Below, in pieces: positions 54,419 to 63,958 of a stretch of DNA of 64,000 nt. The first letter of the stretch is position 1; every line of letters begins with the position of its first letter. This stretch comes from Desulfovibrio sp. Marseille-P6017 (GTDB taxonomy: Bacteria; Bacillota_A; Clostridia; Peptostreptococcales; Peptostreptococcaceae). The stretch covers positions 28,301 through 92,300 of the forward strand of contig UWOR01000013.1 in the NCBI GenBank assembly GCA_900604495.1, given 5' to 3'. The notes under the pieces are model-generated. The model worked only from the letters and a program-made list of their open reading frames with translations, was not told where the DNA came from and ran no database searches. Made by a program: the position numbers and the translations under genes.

Positions 54419-54975
54419 TATCTTTTATTCCTCCCTTGAAAAACTTTACATGTTATTATTCCAATAAAAGTAGAAATCATAGTTGCAAATAGTGTAGAAA
54501 TTATTATCTCATTAGGAAATTGTGAACCTGCATCTGCTCTTATCTTTAACATGGTAAAAGGTATTATTTGAATAGAAGATATATTTATAACTAAAAACAT
54601 AATCATATCATTACTTGCCGTATCTTTGTTTCTATTTAAATTTTGTAACTCGTTCATTGCTTTGAGTCCAAATGCTGTTGCTCCATTTCCAGCTCCAAGC
54701 ATATTTAATGCCATATTCATAACCATATAAGACATTGCTTTATGTCCTTTTGGCACAGAAGGAAATAATTTTTTCATTATGGGACTTAATTTTTCACCTA
54801 TCTTTTCTATTAAGCCAGAGTCTCTCGCTATGTTCATTATCCCCATCCAAAATGCCATAACCCCTGCAAGACTTATTGCAAATTCTATTGCCTTAGATGA
54901 CTCATTTAAAAGAACTGTATTTAACTCACCTAGATTTTGAAAATATACACTTCCTACTATTCCTATTACAATCAT
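54418..54975 (-). CDS. spmA: Spore maturation protein A
   Basis: Partner of SpmB in spore core dehydration. From the ATG at 54975 the product is 185 residues with MAFWMGIMNIARDSGLIEKIG and LNMLGAGNGATAFGLKAM, typical of SpmA. The real N-terminus is probably about nine residues longer: in-frame codons before this ATG read KIGKIWFY, which lines up with the usual MxxIW start. A GAGGGGGGG ribosome-binding site lies just before them. No ATG, GTG or TTG is in frame there, only ATT and ATA. Either a rare start codon or a base error is likely. Confidence 0.88.
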   Translation of the reverse strand: MIVIGIVGSVYFQNLGELNTVLLNESSKAIEFAISLAGVMAFWMGIMNIARDSGLIEKIGEKLSPIMKKLFPSVPKGHKAMSYMVMNMALNMLGAGNGATAFGLKAMNELQNLNRNKDTASNDMIMFLVINISSIQIIPFTMLKIRADAGSQFPNEIIISTLFATMISTFIGIITCKVFQGRNKR

Positions 54976-55126
54976 ATAGAACCATATCTTTCCTATTTTA
55001 ATCCCCCCCTCTATAAATAATTTTATGTATAATAGGGACTAGTTTATACTTGAAAGTTGAGTTGTATTGTGTTTTAGTATAGGTATAGGTTTTTTTATAA
55101 TATTTAGTACTATAAGGAGAAAAATA

Positions 55127-56560
55127 ATGAGAAATTTAACACTTCTTACAGACTTATATCAACTTACTATGTTAAATGGGTATTTTGAAAAAAATATACA
55201 TGAAGATATAGTTGTGTTCGATATGTTCTTTAGAAAAAATGCATGCAAGGGTGGATACACAATAGTATGTGGAATTGAGCAATTAGTTGAATATATAAAT
55301 AATCTCCATTTCTCAGAAGAAGATTTAAAGTACTTAAAAAGTTTAAACTTATTCTCAGATAAATTCTTAGATTTTTTAAGGGATTTTAAATTTACTGGTG
55401 ATATTTATTCAGTTGAAGAAGGGACTATTATGTTCCCAAATGAGCCAATCGTAACAGTTAAAGCACCTCTATATCAAGCTCAACTTATAGAAACTGCTCT
55501 ACTTACTATAGTAAACTTCCAATCACTTATAGCAACAAAAGCATCTAAGGTATGCTATGCTGCACAAGGTGATCCTGTATTAGAGTTTGGACTTCGTCGT
55601 GCACAAGGACCAGATGCTGGTATCTATGGTGCAAGAGCTGCAGTAATAGGGGGCTGCAAAGCTACAGCTAATGTATTAGCTGGGAAAATGTTTAATATAC
55701 CAGTTGCTGGTACCCAAGCTCATAGCTGGATTCAAAAATTTGACACGGAACTAGAAGCCTTTGAAGCTTATGCTGATGTTTATCCAGATAAATGTTTACT
55801 TCTAGTTGATACTTATGATGTATTAAATAGCGGTGTTCCAAATGCTATAAAAGTATTTAAAAAATTAAGAGAAAATGGTCATAAGCCAGTTGGTATACGT
55901 ATAGATTCTGGTGATTTAGAATACTTGTCTGTTGAAGCTAAAAAAATGCTAAATGATGCAGGATTTTCTGATATAACTATAACTGCATCTAATGATTTAG
56001 ATGAACATACTATATCAGCCTTAAAATCTGGTGACTGTGCAGTTAACTCCTGGGGAGTTGGAACTAAATTAATAACTTCTGCTGATTCACCTTCTCTTGG
56101 TGGGGTATATAAATTAGCTGCTTCATTTGATGGTGATAAAATGGTTCCTAAGATAAAAATATCTGAAGATGCAGAAAAAATAAACAATCCAGGGTATAAA
56201 AAAGTTGTTAGAATATACAATAAAGAAAATAAAGCTGAAGCAGATTTAATAATGCTTCACGAAGAACAAATAGATACATCTAAACCTTTAAAAATATTCC
56301 ATCCTACATATACTTGGAAAGAAACTATATTTAAAGAATATACAGTTAAAGAACTTCATAAACCTTTATTTGTAAATGGAGAGTGCAAATTTAAACCTAA
56401 ATCAATTTCACAAATCCAAAAATATGTAGAATCAGAACTAGATACTTTATGGGATACATATAAAAGGCTTACATGTCCAAAAACATATAAGGTAGACTTA
56501 TCTGAGTGTCTTTGGAACTTAAAAACTAGTTTATTAGAAGAGAAAGTACTTCAAAAATAA
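55127..56560 (+). CDS. pncB: Nicotinate phosphoribosyltransferase
   Basis: Converts nicotinate and PRPP to nicotinate mononucleotide in NAD salvage. The product is about 477 residues, starting MRNLTLLTDLYQLTMLNGYF. It has EFGLRRAQGPDAGIYGARAA near residue 146, AHSWIQ with the catalytic His near 198 and GIRIDSGDL near 256. The frame extends upstream to 55067, but the ATG at 55127 has AAGGAG seven bases before it and the family start. Plus strand, followed by an Lrp-type regulator 26 bases downstream. Confidence 0.95.
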   Translation: MRNLTLLTDLYQLTMLNGYFEKNIHEDIVVFDMFFRKNACKGGYTIVCGIEQLVEYINNLHFSEEDLKYLKSLNLFSDKFLDFLRDFKFTGDIYSVEEGTIMFPNEPIVTVKAPLYQAQLIETALLTIVNFQSLIATKASKVCYAAQGDPVLEFGLRRAQGPDAGIYGARAAVIGGCKATANVLAGKMFNIPVAGTQAHSWIQKFDTELEAFEAYADVYPDKCLLLVDTYDVLNSGVPNAIKVFKKLRENGHKPVGIRIDSGDLEYLSVEAKKMLNDAGFSDITITASNDLDEHTISALKSGDCAVNSWGVGTKLITSADSPSLGGVYKLAASFDGDKMVPKIKISEDAEKINNPGYKKVVRIYNKENKAEADLIMLHEEQIDTSKPLKIFHPTYTWKETIFKEYTVKELHKPLFVNGECKFKPKSISQIQKYVESELDTLWDTYKRLTCPKTYKVDLSECLWNLKTSLLEEKVLQK

Positions 56561-56586
56561 TAACATAAAATTAAAGGGGATTACAT

Positions 56587-57018
56587 ATGGATATTACTGA
56601 TTACAGAATTATAGAAATACTTCAAGATGACGGTAGAATTTCAATGAAAGATCTAGGTAAAATAGTTGGATTAACTTCTCCAGCTGTTTCTGAAAGAGTC
56701 AAAAGACTAGAGGAGTCAGGGGTAATCGAAGGATATAAAGCAATAGTTAACCCCGACGCTTTAGGCCGAGTTATAAAGGCATTTATACATATATCTCTTC
56801 CAAGTGGAATTGCTTATGAGCAATTTTTAGAAGTCGCTAGAAAAGATGATAGAATTGTTGAGTGTCATCATATAACTGGTGATGACTGTTCTCTTTTAAA
56901 AGTTATTGTAAAAGACATGTATGAATTAGAGAATGTAATTGATACTATAAAAACAATAGGTTCTACTAAGACTTCCGTAATATTATCAACTCCAATACAA
57001 TCGAAGTCTATACTATAA
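56587..57018 (+). CDS. Lrp/AsnC-family transcription regulator
   Basis: Feast/famine regulator. The 143-residue product has an N-terminal helix-turn-helix (ITDYRIIEILQDDGRISMKDLGKIVGLTSPAVSERVKRLEESG as a pattern over residues 3-45) and a C-terminal RAM ligand-binding domain (residues about 65-143, with ECHHITGDDCSLLKVIVKD). AAAGGGG precedes the ATG. It is downstream of pncB on the plus strand and ends at a two-way terminator. Target genes unknown. Confidence 0.92.
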   Translation: MDITDYRIIEILQDDGRISMKDLGKIVGLTSPAVSERVKRLEESGVIEGYKAIVNPDALGRVIKAFIHISLPSGIAYEQFLEVARKDDRIVECHHITGDDCSLLKVIVKDMYELENVIDTIKTIGSTKTSVILSTPIQSKSIL

Positions 57019-57021
57019 TAT

Positions 57022-57076
57022 AAAAAGACTATCATAAAATTAGTTCAAATAAACTTAATTCTATGATAGTCTTTTT
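57022..57076. terminator. Two-way terminator between the Lrp gene and the HD-domain gene
   Basis: AAAAAGACTATCAT pairs with ATGATAGTCTTTTT, with an inner AATTAGTT/AACTTAATT extension and T-runs on both strands. Confidence 0.85.
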
Positions 57077-57775
57077 TTACTTTCTTTTATAACGATATTC
57101 ATAATTAGTTAATATAAATTCCATATAAGTTTTTATTGTTCCAACCTTTTCATCTGGATTTAATAATTTTCTTGTAGATACTATATCTGCATATCCTAGA
57201 AGCATTATCCCAATTATATCTTCTCCTATTTTATCAAATACTTCAAATAAATTTTCCTTTGTTAAATTATTTTTTTTATAAAATACTAATAATATCATAT
57301 GATATCTTACATAGTTAAATAATGTATCTATTGATTTTTCACTTAATGATAATCTTTTTCCTAACTTTATCGCTATATCTCCCCCAATTTTTTCATGGCC
57401 TTTAAAGTGTACTCTCCCTGTTTCGTCTACTGTTTTAGCATCGGGTTTTCCAATATCATGTATAAATATCCCTAATTTTAATATTTCTAATCTACTAATA
57501 TTTGACTCTATTTTAGTGTTTAAATAGTCCCACACTAAATCTTTTAAATGTTCTGGAAAGAAGTTTTCATTATTTATCATATCTTCAAATTCCCTTAATG
57601 CATTTATAGAATGATCAAAGCAATTTACTACATGATATTTACATTCTCCTACTTCTTTCATTTCATTTATTTTAGGAACTATCTTTTCTAATTCTTTATT
57701 TTTGTCTAAAATTTTAAATTCTTTACTAGTATTTTTAAGACTTAAACTTTTTAATATACTTTCTTTTAGTTCCAT
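57077..57775 (-). CDS. HD-domain protein, possible phosphohydrolase
   Basis: The product of about 232 residues has an HD-type metal site: HVVNCFDHSINAL near residue 48, FIHDIGKPDAK near 105 and FKGHEKIGGDIA near 126. The pattern resembles the HD part of CCA-adding tRNA nucleotidyltransferases, but the nucleotidyltransferase half is absent. The ATG at 57775 follows GGGGTGA and is preferred over the GTG at 57784. It is the last gene of the rsmI-trmN6 operon, 25 bases after rsmI. Substrate unknown: a nucleotide or RNA end is likely by family. Confidence 0.85.
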   Translation of the reverse strand: MELKESILKSLSLKNTSKEFKILDKNKELEKIVPKINEMKEVGECKYHVVNCFDHSINALREFEDMINNENFFPEHLKDLVWDYLNTKIESNISRLEILKLGIFIHDIGKPDAKTVDETGRVHFKGHEKIGGDIAIKLGKRLSLSEKSIDTLFNYVRYHMILLVFYKKNNLTKENLFEVFDKIGEDIIGIMLLGYADIVSTRKLLNPDEKVGTIKTYMEFILTNYEYRYKRK

Positions 57776-57800
57776 ATATATCACCCCGAATGTTTCTAAT

Positions 57801-58634
57801 TTACAAGTCTAAAACTTGTTTATATACTACATCTTTTTTAAGTTTTCTTTCTTTACATACTGTTTTTATAGCGTCTTTTTTGTCAATTCCATTTTTAATT
57901 AATTCTATGACATATTCTCTTTCTGTTAGCTCATCATAGTTATTTTTTTGAGTTTTTTCACCCTTAAAACCATCTACTATTAATACGAACTCACCTTTAA
58001 CTTCCCTTTCATTAAATATCTCTATTGCTTTGTCTATATCTTCTCTTATTATTTCTTGGTATTTTTTTGTAAGCTCTCTATTAATAGAAATTTTTCTATT
58101 ACCTAATACTTTACTCATATCTTTTAATGTATCTTTTAATCTATGAGGAGATTCGTAAAATATCATGGTTCTAGTTTCCTCTTTTACATTCTCTAATTGC
58201 TCTCTTCTAGTTTTTTTATCTCTATCTAAAAATCCTTCAAAAGCAAACTTTCTAGTATTTAATCCAGAACCCACTAATGCAGTTACAAATGCTGTTGCTC
58301 CTGGCAAAACTTCTATTTCTATATTATTTTCAATAGCTTCCCTTATTATATCTTCTCCTGGATCAGAGATTCCTGGCATTCCTGCATCACTTATCAGTGC
58401 TATATTTTCACCTTCAAGTAATTTATTAATTAAATATCCACCTTTAGAATCTTTATTGTGTTCATGATAGCTTGTTAATGGTTTTGTAATATCAAAATGA
58501 TTTAAAAGTCTTATACTATGTCTTGTATCCTCTGCAGCTATCAAATCTACTTCATTTAAAACTCTTAAAGTTCTATAAGTTATGTCCTCTAAATTGCCTA
58601 TTGGTGTTGGACATATATATAATTTACCACTCAT
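57801..58634 (-). CDS. rsmI: 16S rRNA 2'-O-ribose C1402 methyltransferase
   Basis: SAM-dependent methylase of the tetrapyrrole methylase fold acting on 16S rRNA C1402. The 277-residue product starts with LYICPTPIGNLEDITYRTLRVL, followed by AAEDTRHS near residue 34 and ISDAGMPGISDPG near 80. VLPGATAFVTALVGSGL is near 107 and FYESPHRL near 158. It begins just after trmN6 (5-base gap). Length and motifs match the family. Confidence 0.96.
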   Translation of the reverse strand: MSGKLYICPTPIGNLEDITYRTLRVLNEVDLIAAEDTRHSIRLLNHFDITKPLTSYHEHNKDSKGGYLINKLLEGENIALISDAGMPGISDPGEDIIREAIENNIEIEVLPGATAFVTALVGSGLNTRKFAFEGFLDRDKKTRREQLENVKEETRTMIFYESPHRLKDTLKDMSKVLGNRKISINRELTKKYQEIIREDIDKAIEIFNEREVKGEFVLIVDGFKGEKTQKNNYDELTEREYVIELIKNGIDKKDAIKTVCKERKLKKDVVYKQVLDL

Positions 58635-58639
58635 ATATC

Positions 58640-59389
58640 TTACTCTCCTATATCTTCATTTGCGTATATATCATTTATTTCTTTTGTATATTTCCCATCT
58701 TCTCCATAAACATATAAAGGATCTAATATTTTAAGTTCTGGCTTTCCATCTTTTATAAATTCAACTAAAAGTAAATTAGGAGCTTTATTTGCTCTTGGAT
58801 GAACAAATTGTACTACCTTCGGCTCTAGTCTGTACTTTCTTCCAAGTTCTATTATATCTACTAGTCTAGTTGGTCTATGTATCATATAAAACTTACCTCT
58901 AGGCATTACTAATCTTGATGCGGCTCTTATAACGTCCTCTAAATTGCATTTTACTTCATGTCTAGATATTGCTTTTTTATCATTAGGATTTTTTATCCCA
59001 TCCATATGCATATACGGAGGGTTAGAAGTAACCACATGGAATTCATGAACTCCTAATTCTTTATCTATAGTCTTTATATCTGCATTTACTATTTGAACTC
59101 TATCTTCTAAGTTATTTAATTTTACAGAACGAGTAGCCATTTCGTATACTTCTTCTTGTATTTCAACACCTACTATTTTTTTTGCCTTACTTTTTCCTGC
59201 TATAAGTATTGGTATTATGCCTGTTCCAGTTCCTAAATCAGCTACATTAGCATCTTTTTTTACCTTTGCAAAATTAGCTAAAAGTACTGCGTCTATTCCA
59301 AAACAAAATCCAGTTGTATCTTGTATTAATTTTAATCCTTTTAATTGTAAATCATCTATTCTTTCAGTGTCTTTTAATTTTATGTCCAT
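58640..59389 (-). CDS. trmN6: tRNA1(Val) A37 N6-methyltransferase type protein
   Basis: Rossmann-fold adenine methyltransferase. The 249-residue product has the SAM loop VADLGTGTGIIPILIAG near residue 47 and the catalytic SNPPYMH near 125. FYMIHRPTRL is near 168. Short for YfiC but typical of the Firmicutes YabB group, which lies between ricT and rsmI. The identification by context and motif is good; the tRNA target is known only from relatives. Confidence 0.9.
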   Translation of the reverse strand: MDIKLKDTERIDDLQLKGLKLIQDTTGFCFGIDAVLLANFAKVKKDANVADLGTGTGIIPILIAGKSKAKKIVGVEIQEEVYEMATRSVKLNNLEDRVQIVNADIKTIDKELGVHEFHVVTSNPPYMHMDGIKNPNDKKAISRHEVKCNLEDVIRAASRLVMPRGKFYMIHRPTRLVDIIELGRKYRLEPKVVQFVHPRANKAPNLLLVEFIKDGKPELKILDPLYVYGEDGKYTKEINDIYANEDIGE

Positions 59390-59405
59390 ATATATCTCCT
59401 TATTT

Positions 59406-59429
59406 TTAAAGGGTAGGAAAATCCTACCC
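59406..59429 (-). terminator. Hairpin between ricT and trmN6, possible attenuator
   Basis: GGGTAGGA pairs with TCCTACCC around TTT(T), followed by TTTAAAAATA on the minus strand. It could partly terminate transcription within the operon. Confidence 0.6.
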
Positions 59430-59435
59430 CTTATT

Positions 59436-60323
59436 TTAATCTTCTAATTTCTTTAACTCTCTTAATGTTGCTGCATCTATCTGGTCATCTCTGTTTTTGC
59501 AGCATCCCCCACACTTCTTAGCTTCTTGTAGTACTTTTATCTCTTCTCTCATACATATTTTTATAGTTTTGTCATTAAATTCAATCTTAGCTTGTTCTAA
59601 TAAAGGATTTACTTCTATTACTTTACCTTTATTTCCACTTACCTTTACTAAATCTCCTACGCTAGGCATTTTTTCTATAGCTTCTACATATACATCATGT
59701 TCATACTTTAAGCAACAGAATAATCTTCCGCATATACCAGATATTTTAGTAGGATTTAGTGATAAACTTTGATCTTTTGCCATTTTTATAGAAACAGGTT
59801 GGAAATCTCCAAGCCATGTAGAACAGCATAAACTTCTTCCACATGGTCCAAGTCCTCCAATTGATTTTGCTTCATCTCTAACTCCAATTTGTCTTAATTC
59901 AATTCTTGTTTTAAATATTGATGCTAAATCTTTTACAAGTTCTCTAAAATCTATTCTTCCTTCTGCTGTAAAATAAAATATTAATTTATTTCTATCGAAA
60001 GTATATTCGCAATCTATTAAGAACATAGTAAGGTCATGCTCTTTTATTTTTTGCTGACATAACTCAAAAGTTTCTTTAGCTTTTTCTTTATTTTCCTGAT
60101 ATATATTAGTATCTTCAGGAGTAGCAATTCTTATTATAGGTTTTAATGGTGATACTAATTTACTTTCATCTATTTCTTTTGGTCCAACTATAACTGTACC
60201 ATATTCTAAACCTCTTGCTGTTTCTACTACTACATCTGTATTTTGCTCTATCTCAAAATCTACAGGATCAAAATAGTAAATTTTACCTGCATTTTTGAAC
60301 CTAACACCCACTATTTTTATCAT
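59436..60323 (-). CDS. ricT: RicT (YaaT), PSP1-domain subunit of the RNase Y regulatory complex
   Basis: Iron-sulfur protein of the RicAFT complex that steers RNase Y and supports sporulation and biofilm in Bacillus. The 295-residue product is a PSP1 domain with cysteine clusters: GLGPCGRSLCCSTWLGDF near residue 155 and GICGRLFCCLKYEHD near 195. A C-terminal KKCGGCCKN is near 277. It overlaps the end of holB by four bases, so the two are coupled. Confidence 0.94.
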   Translation of the reverse strand: MIKIVGVRFKNAGKIYYFDPVDFEIEQNTDVVVETARGLEYGTVIVGPKEIDESKLVSPLKPIIRIATPEDTNIYQENKEKAKETFELCQQKIKEHDLTMFLIDCEYTFDRNKLIFYFTAEGRIDFRELVKDLASIFKTRIELRQIGVRDEAKSIGGLGPCGRSLCCSTWLGDFQPVSIKMAKDQSLSLNPTKISGICGRLFCCLKYEHDVYVEAIEKMPSVGDLVKVSGNKGKVIEVNPLLEQAKIEFNDKTIKICMREEIKVLQEAKKCGGCCKNRDDQIDAATLRELKKLED

Positions 60324-61255
60324 TTTATCACCTCATATATGTTTAAAGCCATAACCTGTATACTTACACTAAAGTTACAATTGCTTCTCATCTTTCTTTT
60401 AGTTTCCTCTATTATATCAATAATTTTAGAGACTTGCGAATAAGTAATTCTTTTACTCATATTTTGTATAAAGGTAATTCTATCTCCATTGATGATCATA
60501 TCTTTATCAACTCTTCCCATACACATCATTATATCTCTAAAGTAATTAATCATCATATCAAGTACAACAATAACTTTATCCTTATATTTGTCCATGTCAG
60601 TTGATATATTTAAAATCTCAACCATATTTTTATCTAGTATGTCTTGTATGTACTTTTGTATATCATCTCTCATTATAGAAAAATCAGCTGACTCTGATAA
60701 CTCTAAAGCTTTTTCTATGCTTCCTCTAGAAAAATTAGATAACAGTATCGCTCTATTCTCTTCTATTCCTTTATCCATTAAATATTGTTTTAAATCTATA
60801 ATAGATATTGGTAAAAACTTTATTATCTCACATCTAGACTTTATAGTTGGTAATAAAGACTCTTTATTATTAGTAATCAAAATTATTATAGCATACTCTG
60901 GTGGTTCTTCTAATGTTTTTAACAATGCATTCTGAGACTCTATCGTCATCTTTTCAGCATGATTAATTATATACATTTTATATTTGCTATGCGGTTTTAT
61001 AATTATATCTGATTGTATCTCTCTTATTTGAGCTATTTTTATACTATTTCCTGTTGGCTCTATTTTTATATAATCAGGACTATTTTCTGCATTTTCTACA
61101 TTAATAAGTATATTTCCAAATTCCTTAGCAAACAAATACTTACCTATTCCATCGATACCTTCAAACATGTATGCATGGTTAACTTTATCATTTTTTATAG
61201 AGTTTGTTATATATTTTTTTGCAAACTCCTGACCTATTATATTTTTAAAATACAT
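60320..61255 (-). CDS. holB: DNA polymerase III delta' subunit
   Basis: Clamp-loader subunit. The 311-residue product starts MYFKNIIGQEFAKKYI. The nucleotide loop is degenerate (GIDGIGKYLFA near residue 33). It has KTLEEPPEYAIIILITNN near residue 118 and the arginine-finger SRC at about residue 140. The zinc cysteines found in many delta' proteins between residues 45 and 70 are missing. It lies in the tmk-holB-ricT order conserved in Firmicutes. Confidence 0.92.
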   Translation of the reverse strand: MYFKNIIGQEFAKKYITNSIKNDKVNHAYMFEGIDGIGKYLFAKEFGNILINVENAENSPDYIKIEPTGNSIKIAQIREIQSDIIIKPHSKYKMYIINHAEKMTIESQNALLKTLEEPPEYAIIILITNNKESLLPTIKSRCEIIKFLPISIIDLKQYLMDKGIEENRAILLSNFSRGSIEKALELSESADFSIMRDDIQKYIQDILDKNMVEILNISTDMDKYKDKVIVVLDMMINYFRDIMMCMGRVDKDMIINGDRITFIQNMSKRITYSQVSKIIDIIEETKRKMRSNCNFSVSIQVMALNIYEVIK

Positions 61256-61274
61256 ATTTACCTCTCCAAATAGG

Positions 61275-61949
61275 TTATATATTTTCCTTAACTATATTAT
61301 ATATTTCTTCATGTATATCTTCTATTGTTCTTAGTTCTCCATCTTTAACACAATTTATTTTCTTCCAATCATATTTGTCTGCTATATATAATGAATTATT
61401 ATAACATTTTATTAAATAATCTATATCACTTTCATGTATATCTTTTTTATCTTCACCTGTTATCTTATTTTTTCTATTTTCCATTAGTTTTTGACTAAAC
61501 TCTATTGGAACATCTAAGAATATAACACAATCTGGTTTTGGTATTTTATATATGTTAAATTCATAATCAACCAACCAATCTAGGTATTTATCTCTACTAT
61601 CTTCATCCATTTTAGAAGCCTGGTGTACCATATTAGATGTTGTATATCTATCTGCTATAATTATTCCACCATTATTATAGAAATCTTCCCATTCTGTTTT
61701 AAATGATGCATATCTATCTGCTGCATAAAATGTAGATGCTATATAAGGATCTACATCTGAAGGATTTTTCCCAAAATCTCCTCTTAAATACATCTTTACT
61801 AAAGCTGATGATTCACCATCATAATTAGGATATTCTACTTTTCTTACATTACTACATTCTCTTGATAATCTATCAAATAACTTTTTCGTTTGAGTTGCCT
61901 TTCCACTAGCATCAGAACCACTCTCTATGATTATTAATTTACCTTTCAT
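61275..61949 (-). CDS. tmk: Thymidylate kinase
   Basis: Phosphorylates dTMP to dTDP. The 224-residue product has the P-loop IIIESGSDASGKATQTKK near residue 7, where Ala replaces the usual Ser/Thr after Lys although Thr follows. ADRYASFKTEW is near residue 72 and IIADRYTTSNMVHQA near residue 95. The LID region is KITGEDKKDIHE. The gene order decarboxylase-tmk-holB is as expected. The variant P-loop is, as I recall, shared by some clostridial enzymes. Confidence 0.93.
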   Translation of the reverse strand: MKGKLIIIESGSDASGKATQTKKLFDRLSRECSNVRKVEYPNYDGESSALVKMYLRGDFGKNPSDVDPYIASTFYAADRYASFKTEWEDFYNNGGIIIADRYTTSNMVHQASKMDEDSRDKYLDWLVDYEFNIYKIPKPDCVIFLDVPIEFSQKLMENRKNKITGEDKKDIHESDIDYLIKCYNNSLYIADKYDWKKINCVKDGELRTIEDIHEEIYNIVKENI

Positions 61950-61969
61950 ACTCTGTCCTCCATAGATAA

Positions 61970-63379
61970 TTACTCTATAATCTGAATTTGTCCCAAAGTT
62001 GAATCTTTTAATCCACTTACGTTCATTCCTTTTTTACTACAGAACAATATATAGTCAATTATTTCTTTTGTTATTACTTCTCCAGGTGATGTTAAACTTA
62101 TTCCTGGAGGATATGGTATTATATATTCACCGCATACCTTATCTATACTTTCATATATTTTAACACTTTTTTTATCTTTATAGAATGCTTCTCTTGGTGT
62201 TAATTTTTGTACTGGTATATCGTTAGGATAGTCAATTCTACCAATTTGTTTATTACTTTTGTATTTATTAATTATATCGTTTAAAGCCGTTTCTAAACAT
62301 TTGAAATCTTTATCTTCATTTCCTATAGTACATACTAGTAGTGATCCATAATAATTAGATAACTCTACCTGTATATTATACTCCTCTCTAAGTATAGTTT
62401 CCAGCTCATAACCTATTAATCCCATACCTGTGGTTGATATAAATATTTTAGTTACATCACTTGTATTATAAATCTCTATACTTTTACTGTCTTTAAATGA
62501 ATTTTTAAATTTATTAATATTGTCAATTAAATTAGACATCAAGTCTTTTCCATATTTATCATATATATCTACTGCTAATTCTAAAGATGACATTAGTAAA
62601 TATGATGGGCTTGATGATTCTATTATTTTTAAAATTGACATTAATTTATTATCATCTACCCTATGACCTTTAGTATGTATCATAGATGACTGTGTGAATG
62701 CTGGTAAAGTTTTATGTGTACTTTGAATCACTATATCAGCACCTTGCTCTAAAGCAGTTTTAGGCAATTTATCACTTAATCCTAAATGTGCACCATGAGC
62801 CTCATCAATAATTACAGCAATATTATAACTATGTGCATAATCACATATTGTTTTTAAATCATATGTCATACCATAATATGTTGGGTATGTGAGTATTAGC
62901 GCTTTAGCGTCTTTATTATTATCTATAACCTTTATAGCATCATTTATATCTACACCTTTAAGTATGTTTGTATCTCTATCAATACTAGATTTTATATATA
63001 CTGGATTTATATCCCCTAATATACAAGAATTTATTACTGACTGATGACAATCCCTATTAACAATTATTTTGCTCTTAGGAGGGCATAATGCCATTATGGC
63101 GGCTTGTATTCCACATGTGCTTCCATTTATCAAGAAATATGTTTTATCGCTTTTAAACGCTTGTGACGCCCTTTCTTGTGATTTTTTTATTATATCTTCT
63201 GGTGAATGTAAATTATCTGTTCCTGGGATTTCTGTTGTATCCATTTTGTATAATTTTTTTAATATCTCTGTATAATTTAATTTATCATATAACTTACCTA
63301 ATTTATGACCTGGTACATGAAATGAAACTAAATCATTATATACAATCTTGCTTAATTCATCTATTATAAAGTTACTCAT
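61970..63379 (-). CDS. Orn/Lys/Arg decarboxylase-family PLP enzyme
   Basis: Fold-type I PLP decarboxylase of the short (about 470-residue) Firmicutes class, like B. subtilis SpeA/YaaO, acting on arginine, lysine or ornithine. The 469-residue product has FHVPGHKLGKLYDKL near residue 19 and FLINGSTCGIQAAIMA near residue 100. DEAHGAHLG is near residue 190 and the PLP lysine is in QSTHKTLPAFTQ near residue 222. The C-terminal domain has IPYPPGISLTSPGE. First gene of the operon with tmk and holB. Substrate cannot be fixed by reading. Confidence 0.92.
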   Translation of the reverse strand: MSNFIIDELSKIVYNDLVSFHVPGHKLGKLYDKLNYTEILKKLYKMDTTEIPGTDNLHSPEDIIKKSQERASQAFKSDKTYFLINGSTCGIQAAIMALCPPKSKIIVNRDCHQSVINSCILGDINPVYIKSSIDRDTNILKGVDINDAIKVIDNNKDAKALILTYPTYYGMTYDLKTICDYAHSYNIAVIIDEAHGAHLGLSDKLPKTALEQGADIVIQSTHKTLPAFTQSSMIHTKGHRVDDNKLMSILKIIESSSPSYLLMSSLELAVDIYDKYGKDLMSNLIDNINKFKNSFKDSKSIEIYNTSDVTKIFISTTGMGLIGYELETILREEYNIQVELSNYYGSLLVCTIGNEDKDFKCLETALNDIINKYKSNKQIGRIDYPNDIPVQKLTPREAFYKDKKSVKIYESIDKVCGEYIIPYPPGISLTSPGEVITKEIIDYILFCSKKGMNVSGLKDSTLGQIQIIE

Positions 63380-63474
63380 TCTATCTCCTCTAATCTCTAT
63401 TTAATTGAAATAACTTATTATTTTATATAAATCTATATTAACATATACTTCATATATTATTATAATTCTACATA

Positions 63475-63516
63475 AAATAAAAGACCGCCACTCAATATAG
63501 TTACGGTCTTTTATTT
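63475..63516 (-). terminator. Intrinsic terminator after the DUF378 gene
   Basis: AAATAAAAGACCG pairs with CGGTCTTTTATTT, with A/T-rich flanks; on the minus strand it ends the DUF378 transcript. Confidence 0.82.
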
Positions 63517-63534
63517 ATCCTATTATATACATTA

Positions 63535-63741
63535 TTATCCAGCATCAATTTTGTTATTTTCAAATATTCCATTCATCATTAAATATATAGCAGCTAAACC
63601 TACTATAAAATATAATATTCTACTTATAACTTCATAAGTTCCACCAAATATATTGCCTAATAAATCAACTCCAAATGCTCCTATTGCACCCCAGTTCAGC
63701 GCACCTATTATAACTAAAATCATTGCGAGTTTTTTCAACAT
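63535..63741 (-). CDS. DUF378 small membrane protein
   Basis: The product of about 68 residues, starting MLKKLAMILVIIGALNWGAIGAFGVDLLGNIFG, is typical of the DUF378 (YuzA) family, with two membrane helices and the conserved GALNWGxxG motif. The function is not known. The ATG at 63741 follows AGGAG at five bases; an upstream GTG at 63747 is less likely. It stands alone between the 5S rRNA and a terminator. Confidence 0.87.
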   Translation of the reverse strand: MLKKLAMILVIIGALNWGAIGAFGVDLLGNIFGGTYEVISRILYFIVGLAAIYLMMNGIFENNKIDAG

Positions 63742-63841
63742 AACCACTCCTATTAATTTATCTTAATATCCAACTATTAATAGTATTTGTATGTTTTCTA
63801 AAAGTAAGCATTTTTATTATTTAAATATAATAAAAAAGATT

Positions 63842-63958
<117 letters not shown>

